From NCBI GenBank assembly GCA_900549675.1, contig URPG01000046.1:1-10412 (forward strand): a DNA stretch of 10,412 bases, given 5' to 3'. The notes below the pieces were generated by a model. That model saw only the letters and a list, made by a program, of their open reading frames with translations. It was not told the DNA's origin and ran no database searches. This DNA is from an uncultured Oscillospiraceae bacterium (GTDB taxonomy: Bacteria; Bacillota; Clostridia; Oscillospirales; Acutalibacteraceae). Made by a program: the position numbers and the translations under genes. Position 1 is the first letter of the stretch. Each line of letters opens with the position of its first letter. Shown here in pieces: positions 6,047-10,412 of this stretch.

Positions 6047-6877
6047 CTATCTTTTTTGAATCCTGCATTTTTGCCGCAATTCCATATCTGTAATACCATA
6101 AAGCAGGTCCATTAACTGTATCTGAAAAGTTGCAGGCCCCTGTGTTTGATTTGCCAATTCACCGCTGACACCCATTAATAATAACGCCAGCAAAGAAGAT
6201 TCTACGCTCTGTTTCTCCGACAAAAAAGCCGCTGTCAGTACATTGAGCATACAGCCTGTTCCTGTAACTTTTGCAAGCATTTTACAGCCGTTTTCTATCG
6301 TATAGAAATCTTGCCCATCGGTTACCAAATCTATTTCTCCAGTTGCCATAACCACAGCTTTATATTTTCTTGACAAGTCTTTTAATAATTCTTCGCTATA
6401 GAAAACAGAATCTTTTGTAATTCTGTCCTTTTCTCCAACATCAATTCCGTCTGCGTGATTTTCCACCCCTGCTAATGCCTTTAGTTCAGATAAATTTCCT
6501 TTGATGACCCAAGGTGAGCACTCTTCCAAGAAACGTCTGCCATAAGCCAGCCGCAGGGAACTACAGCCTACCCCCACCAAGTCGATAACAACAGGAATAT
6601 CTTTTTTCCGGGCGCAACGCCCCGCCAGTAACATTGATTCCATGCGCACATTGGTAATATTCCCTAAATTTACTGCCAGAGCTTTTGCGGTATCTGTAAT
6701 TTCACAGACTTCCCCGGGATGTTCTGCCATAATGGGTCTAGCCCCCACCGCCAACACCGCATTGGCGCAATCATGGATGGAAATCGGATTGGTGATACAA
6801 TGAATCAGCGGACTTTTTTGCCGCACTTGATATCGAATTTCAAGTAGTTTATCTATTTCCCATTTTCTATTTTGCAA
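6047..6877 (-). CDS. thiM: Hydroxyethylthiazole kinase
   Basis: Phosphorylates salvaged 4-methyl-5-(2-hydroxyethyl)thiazole for use by ThiE. The 276 residues are normal for this ribokinase-fold family. Visible motifs: PLIHCITNPIS (23-33), the AN..LA.GA.PIMAEHP.E region (38-56), NLGNI (70-74), DLVGVGCSSLR (99-109, where most members have DPVGVGA), KGNLSE (126-131), ATGEIDLVTDG (178-188) and VTGTGCM (204-210) with the anion hole and probable catalytic Cys209. The start is TTG: GGAG lies nine bases upstream, inside the end of thiW, and no in-frame ATG exists nearby. The gene overlaps thiW by 11 bases, so translation is probably coupled. Confidence 0.94.
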   Translation of the reverse strand: MQNRKWEIDKLLEIRYQVRQKSPLIHCITNPISIHDCANAVLAVGARPIMAEHPGEVCEITDTAKALAVNLGNITNVRMESMLLAGRCARKKDIPVVIDLVGVGCSSLRLAYGRRFLEECSPWVIKGNLSELKALAGVENHADGIDVGEKDRITKDSVFYSEELLKDLSRKYKAVVMATGEIDLVTDGQDFYTIENGCKMLAKVTGTGCMLNVLTAAFLSEKQSVESSLLALLLMGVSGELANQTQGPATFQIQLMDLLYGITDMELRQKCRIQKR

Positions 6878-7391
6878 TTACTTTCGCTCCTAAGCTTTGT
6901 TGAATTTTTACAAGCATACCATTCTTTTTTAGCGCCGTTAATAAGAAAAAAGCAATTGTACCGCCTATGAGTGTTCCACCCAAAAAAAGAGGAACATAAA
7001 AGAACCATGTTAAATCGGTTTTTCCCCATAATAATGTCATCACAGGGTAAGAAAGAATAGAACCGATCATTCCGGTACCAACAATTTCTCCCAACACAGC
7101 AAAAATCAATCTGCCTTTTGATTGTTCATATAAAAGGCCCGATAAAGCGGCGCCAAAGACCGCACCTGTCAAAGCAAGTGGGGGAATTCCCATAAGGGTC
7201 ATACGGATAACACCGATGAGTGCCGCACAAAGTAAAGAATACCAAGGACCAAGAAGCACCGAGCAAACAATATTAATTAAATGTGCCATGGGGCACATGC
7301 CCTCTATCCTAAGAATCGGAGAAATAACAACCCCAAGCGCCACCAGCATTGCTAAAATAACCATTTTGTAAAGATTTGTATTTGATTTCAT
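6867..7391 (-). CDS. thiW: ECF-transporter S component ThiW (thiazole uptake)
   Basis: A 174-residue hydrophobic protein with about five membrane segments, resembling the ThiW substrate-binding subunit of energy-coupling-factor importers. Characteristic stretches are LAMLVALGVVISPIL near residues 13-27, MAHLINIVCSVLLGPWYSL (35-53), a GVIRMTLMGIPPLALTGAVFGAALSGLLY region, and GEIVGTGMIGSILSYP. It should capture hydroxyethylthiazole and needs a shared EcfA/A'/T module, which is not in this window. AGGAAGG lies eight bases before the ATG (7406-7400). Direct overlap with thiM, which phosphorylates the same compound, supports the substrate. A long structured leader precedes it. Confidence 0.9.
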   Translation of the reverse strand: MKSNTNLYKMVILAMLVALGVVISPILRIEGMCPMAHLINIVCSVLLGPWYSLLCAALIGVIRMTLMGIPPLALTGAVFGAALSGLLYEQSKGRLIFAVLGEIVGTGMIGSILSYPVMTLLWGKTDLTWFFYVPLFLGGTLIGGTIAFFLLTALKKNGMLVKIQQSLGAKVIAK

Positions 7392-7691
7392 TTCGTTCGC
7401 CTTCCTATCGCAAAAATAAATTTTTTAAAGGTGTATCAATACCCTGTCAGCCTGCGTTAGGGGCAAAAAGCCAAATAGCAAGAAATATCACATGGATATT
7501 GTCACCTTACAGCGGTCGAAGCTCAAAAGCTTCCTCTCACCCCGAAACACGGGTTCCCTCGCTATTTGACCGTTCATACAACCAGTACAAGACGCTCCTC
7601 TTCTACTGATTTTGTCTTAAAACCATCTCCCTTTTGGGTTATTTTCAATCTATATAATAAAAAAGATTGGACAGATAAAATGGAATGTTTG
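7392..7691 (-). other. 300-base intergenic leader between thiD and thiW
   Basis: No gene is supported here. Reading the minus strand, the first 120 bases after the thiD stop are A/T-rich with no convincing terminator or promoter, so read-through from thiD is likely. The multi-hairpin element (7568-7472) follows, then a GGCTTTTTGCC mini-hairpin, a weak CCCT/AGGG pairing (about 7463-7442) and a T/A-rich stretch before the thiW ribosome binding site. The weak hairpin at about 7443-7427 followed by mixed T and A could be an expression platform, but it is not a clear terminator. Confidence 0.5.
7472..7568 (-). ncRNA. Structured leader element before thiW (unclassified, riboswitch-like)
   Basis: On the minus strand an 8-bp stem, CAAATAGC (7568-7561) with GCTATTTG (7479-7472), closes a junction with three perfect hairpins. 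These are CCCG/CGGG (7553-7550, 7544-7541; loop TGTTT), GAAGCT/AGCTTC (7533-7528, 7523-7518; loop TTTG) and AATATC/GATATT (7500-7495, 7489-7484; loop CATGT). Purine-rich single strands join them: GAGGGAA, GTGAGAG and GACCGCTGTAAGGTGAC. This layout is typical of a ligand-binding aptamer. It lacks the TPP hallmarks CTGAGA and the ACCTGAT..GGATAATGCC core. GGGAA before a hairpin and CCGCTGTAAGG loosely recall the cobalamin riboswitch core, but the usual L5 loop and 3' partner are missing. A CGGTC (7572-7568) with GACCG (7517-7513) pairing offers an alternative fold. Confidence 0.55.
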
Positions 7692-8489
7692 TTATTCTTT
7701 ATAAAATTGGTAAAAATGATTGGTAGGACCATGACCTTTTCCAATGGCAAGAGAATAACGAATTGCCTCGGTAACATAAATTTTTGCTTTTTCAACAGCC
7801 GACGGCAAACTCGGCTCAGGCTGTGCCTTTGCCAAAAAAGCAGCAATAGCGGATGACAGCGTACAGCCTGTTCCATGTGTATTTTTGGTATCAATTCTTT
7901 CATTGCGAAAAGAAAAATACTGCTTTTGTGTATAGAGAATATCAACAGCGTTCCCGCTCAGATGTCCTCCCTTTATCAGCACATTTTCAGCGCCAAGCTC
8001 AGCAATTTGTTTCGCAGCCGCTTTCATATCGTTTTCATTGTGGATACTCCGGCCGGTAATGGTTTCGGCCTCCGGAATATTGGGTGTCAACAAAAAGCTT
8101 AACGGAATAATTTCATTTTTTAAAACCTCCAAAGCCTCCGGCTGCATTAAAGCGTTGCCACCCTTGGCAATCATCACAGGATCAACGACCACCATGGCAG
8201 GGTGATATTCTTTTAATTTCTTTGCCACAATCAACATGATTTCACAGTCTGACAGCATCCCGATTTTGACAGCATCGACCTCAATATCTTCAAAAACAGC
8301 ATCAATTTGCTCACCGATTATCTGTGGCGCAATATTTTGAATGGATATGACTCTTTGTGTATTTTCAGCTACTACGGATGTAATTACGCTCATCCCAAAA
8401 CAACCCAAAGCCGAAAATGTTTTGATATCTGCCTGTATTCCGGCACCTCCACTGCAATCAGAACCTGCAATTGTTAAACAATTCTTCAT
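7692..8489 (-). CDS. thiD: Hydroxymethylpyrimidine / phosphomethylpyrimidine kinase
   Basis: Phosphorylates HMP to HMP-P and then HMP-PP, the pyrimidine partner used by ThiE. The 265-residue ribokinase-fold protein shows AGSDCSGGAGIQAD (8-21), KIGMLS (75-80), VVDPVM (101-106), TPNIPEAE (135-142), KGGH (173-176), THGTGCTLSSAIAA (204-217) with the anion hole and probable catalytic Cys209, and the C-terminal GKGHGPTNHF (250-259). GAGG lies seven bases before the ATG. It is the first gene after the TPP riboswitch and its terminator, and it comes 300 bases before thiW. Some family members also accept pyridoxal, but the riboswitch and the thiW-thiM-thiE neighbours make thiamine salvage the clear role. 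Confidence 0.95.
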   Translation of the reverse strand: MKNCLTIAGSDCSGGAGIQADIKTFSALGCFGMSVITSVVAENTQRVISIQNIAPQIIGEQIDAVFEDIEVDAVKIGMLSDCEIMLIVAKKLKEYHPAMVVVDPVMIAKGGNALMQPEALEVLKNEIIPLSFLLTPNIPEAETITGRSIHNENDMKAAAKQIAELGAENVLIKGGHLSGNAVDILYTQKQYFSFRNERIDTKNTHGTGCTLSSAIAAFLAKAQPEPSLPSAVEKAKIYVTEAIRYSLAIGKGHGPTNHFYQFYKE

Positions 8490-8511
8490 TTATTTTCCTC
8501 TTTTCCGCAAC

Positions 8512-8545
8512 AAAAAAAGGAAGCACCGATAGGCACTTCCTTTTT
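8512..8545 (-). terminator. TPP-riboswitch-controlled terminator before thiD
   Basis: A 9-bp stem with two G-T pairs (8519-8540, loop TATC), flanked by A and T runs, is followed on the minus strand by seven T (8518-8512). It lies between the riboswitch core and the thiD ribosome binding site. This is the arrangement of a transcription-attenuating TPP riboswitch: ligand binding favours termination. Confidence 0.88.
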
Positions 8546-8552
8546 ATTTTCT

Positions 8553-8650
8553 GTTAAAAGTTTCCTACGTTGGCATTATCCAAATCAGGTCTATGGGTCG
8601 GAATTTCACATTCCCTCTCAGCCTGTACACAAGCTCCCCAATATTTAATT
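8553..8650 (-). promoter_or_regulatory. TPP riboswitch (THI element)
   Basis: The minus strand carries the conserved THI-box segments in the right order: GGGGAGC (about 8640), GGCTGAGAGGG (8613-8623), a small hairpin ending in GACCC, then ACCTGATTTGGATAATGCC (8590-8572) and AACGTAGGAAA. These match the pyrimidine-binding CUGAGA and pyrophosphate-binding halves of the TPP aptamer. The outer P1 stem (TTAAATATT with AACTTTTAA) is A/T-rich and imperfect. It controls thiD directly and, by read-through, perhaps thiW-thiM-thiE. Confidence 0.96.
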
Positions 8651-8658
8651 GTATAAAT

Positions 8659-8688
8659 AGGATATCACATCTGCTGAAAACTTGTCAA
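8659..8688 (-). promoter_or_regulatory. Promoter of the thiamine salvage operon
   Basis: TTGACA (8688-8683), a perfect -35 box, is followed after 18 bases by TATCCT (8664-8659), just upstream of the TPP riboswitch on the minus strand. Confidence 0.65.
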
Positions 8689-8744
8689 GTATTATTGATT
8701 CAGAAAAGCAAATAAAAACAAATTGTGACAAAACCTTGCTTAAG

Positions 8745-8773
8745 TTGCACTCTCAAACAAAATCAGTTAAACT
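8745..8773 (+). promoter_or_regulatory. Possible promoter of the DUF2156-GNAT unit
   Basis: TTGCAC (8745-8750) and TAAACT (8768-8773) are 17 bases apart, about 75 bases before the start codon. The -10 box is only moderate. This promoter is divergent from the thiamine operon promoter. Confidence 0.4.
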
Positions 8774-8808
8774 ATTAGAGAAAGATAAAAATTATTACTG
8801 ATTTTGTT
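8756..8808 (+). repeat. Perfect 12-bp inverted repeat upstream of the DUF2156 gene
   Basis: AACAAAATCAGT (8756-8767) and ACTGATTTTGTT (8797-8808) are exact reverse complements with a 29-base spacer containing the proposed -10 box. It could be a two-site operator spanning the promoter. If transcription starts further upstream, it could instead be a long leader hairpin that ends 22 bases before the ribosome binding site. No poly-T follows, so it is not a terminator. Confidence 0.55.
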
Positions 8809-8848
8809 CAGGAAAGCTAAAGACAATTTAAAGGAGAATCATCGCAAA

Positions 8849-9742
8849 ATGCCTGAATTTAGAAAAGTTCTATTGGAAGATAAAAAATGGGTAGACCCGC
8901 TATATAAGATAAATCAGTTTAGAAGCTGTGAATTTTCATTCGCCAATGTTTTTCTTTGGAGTGAACAATCCAATGTAACCATTGCCAACATAGATGGTTT
9001 TTTTGTAGCAAAATCCGGAGATTCTCATACCTTTTCGTTTCCGATTGGTGAGGGAAACCCCAAACCGGTTATTGAAAAACTGATGAAATATGCCGAAGAA
9101 AAAGGCGATGTTTTTAAACTGCGCGGACTCTGTGAGTCCGCCCCGCAAATGCTCGAGGAGATGTTTCCTGGGAAATTTGAATTCTCTACGAACCGAGATT
9201 ATTCGGATTATATTTACAGTGCCGAGAGCTTAGCTACTTTAGTCGGCAAAAAATTAAGTGCCAAAAGAAACCACATTAATAATTTCCTGCGGGACTATCC
9301 CAATTGGAGGTTTGAACCGATCACTGCAGACAATCTGCAAGAATGTTATGAGCTTACACTGAAATGGTGTGAATTAAATCATTGTAGTGAGGATACAGCT
9401 AAACAAAAGGAATTTAAAGCCGTTCGGCTTGCTTTGGAAAATTTGGAAGCCTTGGCATTAGATGGCGGTATCATTCGCGTTGACGGAGAAGTTATAGCCT
9501 TTTCCATCGGCGAACCTCTTACGGATGATACCTATGTTGTGCATATTGAAAAGACCTTCAGTGATATTCAAGGAGCCTATCCTATCATTAACCGCGAGTT
9601 TGTTCGCCATTATGCCAAAGATTTCACCTATGTAAACAGAGAGGAGGATTTGGGAATTCCGGGTCTTCGGAAAGCCAAGCTTTCTTACCGGCCTGTCATT
9701 ATTCTCGATAAATATGATGCCGTCCTTAAAAACCAAGAATGA
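8849..9742 (+). CDS. DUF2156 protein (phosphatidylglycerol lysyltransferase C-terminal-like)
   Basis: A 297-residue soluble protein of the DUF2156 group, built from two GNAT-like halves. The N-terminal half has CEFSFANVFLW (27-37). The junction has DYSDYIYS (118-125) followed by GKKLSAKRNHINNFLRDYP (133-151). The C-terminal half has GAYPIINREF (242-251) and YVNREEDLGIPGLRKAKLSYRP (261-282). It has none of the membrane segments of MprF, so it is not a complete lipid lysyltransferase. Its relatives have mostly unknown substrates; aminoacyl transfer from tRNA is a family-based guess. I chose ATG 8849, preceded by AAGGAG (8831-8836) at a slightly long 12 bases, over an in-frame TTG at 8804 that lies upstream of that site. 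Its 3' end overlaps the following GNAT gene, a pairing that suggests joint function. Confidence 0.85.
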   Translation: MPEFRKVLLEDKKWVDPLYKINQFRSCEFSFANVFLWSEQSNVTIANIDGFFVAKSGDSHTFSFPIGEGNPKPVIEKLMKYAEEKGDVFKLRGLCESAPQMLEEMFPGKFEFSTNRDYSDYIYSAESLATLVGKKLSAKRNHINNFLRDYPNWRFEPITADNLQECYELTLKWCELNHCSEDTAKQKEFKAVRLALENLEALALDGGIIRVDGEVIAFSIGEPLTDDTYVVHIEKTFSDIQGAYPIINREFVRHYAKDFTYVNREEDLGIPGLRKAKLSYRPVIILDKYDAVLKNQE

Positions 9743-10412
9743 AAGCGTCCGAATGGCTTTGCCTGCCGATATTCCCGCACTAAAAAAAGTATGGAAAATA
9801 TGCTTTGACGATACCGATGAGGCCATAGACTCTTTCTTTTCTCATGCATTCCATCAAAACACTACACTTGTACTATTTGAACATGAAAAACCTGTATCGA
9901 TGTTAACACTCCTGCCTGCCATTTGGAAATCATCACAACGCAAGAGTAAGGGCTATTATGTATATGCAGTTGCTACGCTGCCCGAAGCCAGAGGAAAAGG
10001 ATATATGCGTACTTTGGAAGAAGAAGCCTGCCGGTTGGCACAACAAACAAAAAAAGAATTTTGCCTGTTAGTGCCTGCCACACACTCTCTTACCGCCATG
10101 TACGCTAAGTTAGGGTACAAGCCGTTTTCCTCCGTCGATACTATCCCATTAAATTCTAATTCAAAAAATCAATCTTGTTCCCTGCAAAGCTGCGGTTTTG
10201 ATGATTTCTATGCTTTACGTACGCAATATCTTTCCCGATTCCATCAAGCGGTTCGTTTTGATAAACCATATGAACATTACGCTTATCAAGAATATCTGCG
10301 CAGCGGCGGTTGGATTTTTTCGCTTTATAATGGATATCTGTGTGCTTATCCTTCTAAAAAATCGCTGATGATTACAGAAACCTCTCTTTCAAAATCAGAA
10401 ATAGAATCGGCA
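9717..10412 (+). CDS. GNAT-family N-acetyltransferase, C-terminally cut by the window end
   Basis: An open frame of 232 codons runs to the last base without a stop. The acetyl-CoA binding region is clear: YVYAVATLPEARGKGYM (81-97) contains the RGKG form of motif A, followed by LVPATHSLTAMYAKLGYKP (118-136), the usual C-terminal half of the fold. The sequence continues well past one GNAT domain, which suggests an Eis-like protein with a second domain. ATG 9717 gives MPSLKTKNESVRMALPADIPALKKVW, in which the normal GNAT first strand starts upstream of the later ATG 9753. No strong ribosome binding site is seen at 9717. The gene overlaps the DUF2156 gene by 26 bases in another frame, so translation is probably coupled. 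The acetylated substrate is not evident. Confidence 0.85.
   Translation, partial: MPSLKTKNESVRMALPADIPALKKVWKICFDDTDEAIDSFFSHAFHQNTTLVLFEHEKPVSMLTLLPAIWKSSQRKSKGYYVYAVATLPEARGKGYMRTLEEEACRLAQQTKKEFCLLVPATHSLTAMYAKLGYKPFSSVDTIPLNSNSKNQSCSLQSCGFDDFYALRTQYLSRFHQAVRFDKPYEHYAYQEYLRSGGWIFSLYNGYLCAYPSKKSLMITETSLSKSEIESA

Noticed and set aside
6036..6068. Longer thiE start overlapping thiM
   Set aside because: AGGAG sits at the correct distance from ATG 6035, where the ThiE fold begins.
7442..7458. CAGGCTGACAGGGT on the minus strand, resembling the TPP GGCTGAGAGGG box
   Set aside because: The CTGAGA core is changed to CTGACA, the rest of the TPP aptamer is missing nearby, and the order relative to the hairpins is wrong.
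7604..7615. TACTGATTTTGT repeated at 8796-8807
   Set aside because: A single 12-base A/T-rich match between distant sites is expected by chance in 10 kb and has no supporting context.
8804..8848. In-frame TTG start 15 codons before the DUF2156 ATG
   Set aside because: The only good ribosome binding site (8831-8836) lies downstream of this TTG and upstream of ATG 8849, and the extra residues do not look like part of the domain.
9739..9782. ATGA start-stop overlap at the end of the DUF2156 gene
   Set aside because: The frame opened by ATG 9739 stops after 14 codons; the GNAT is in another frame that opens at 9717.

Overview
The window looks like a chromosomal segment of a low-to-moderate GC Firmicute, probably a gut Clostridia- or Erysipelotrichia-like organism. 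The grounds are AGGAGG-type ribosome binding sites, a TTG start, sigma-A-like promoters, a TPP riboswitch with an intrinsic attenuator, an ECF-type ThiW transporter subunit and an HPr-like protein. No rRNA, tRNA, transposon or CRISPR array was seen. Genes between 1 and 8489 are all on the minus strand; two genes at the right end (from 8849) are on the plus strand.

Right to left along the minus strand: a thiamine salvage locus runs from 8688 to 5330. It has a promoter, a TPP riboswitch, a terminator, thiD (HMP/HMP-P kinase), a 300-nt leader containing an unclassified multi-hairpin RNA-like element, then tightly packed thiW (thiazole uptake), thiM (thiazole kinase) and thiE (thiamine-phosphate synthase), closed by a 13-bp stem terminator. 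No thiC, thiG, thiF or thiH is present, so the locus rebuilds thiamine phosphate from salvaged thiazole and pyrimidine.

Next is a two-gene unit of mgsA (methylglyoxal synthase) and a small HPr-like protein that keeps the regulatory serine region but lacks the phosphocarrier histidine, i.e. Crh-like. In Bacillus subtilis, Crh is reported to bind and inhibit MgsA, so this pairing is the most interesting point in the window.

From 4355 to about 1 lies an N-acetylhexosamine locus in at least two transcription units: nahK (N-acetylhexosamine 1-kinase) with a cytoplasmic CBM9-like protein, then a TetR regulator, then a promoter, a NagZ-type GH3 glycosidase and the first 12 codons of a HAD phosphatase/phosphomutase. 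None of the complete proteins shows a signal peptide, so the system should act on imported sugars; no transporter lies in the window.

On the plus strand a DUF2156 (phosphatidylglycerol lysyltransferase C-terminal-like) protein overlaps a GNAT acetyltransferase that runs off the end. A perfect 12-bp inverted repeat lies just before the DUF2156 gene.
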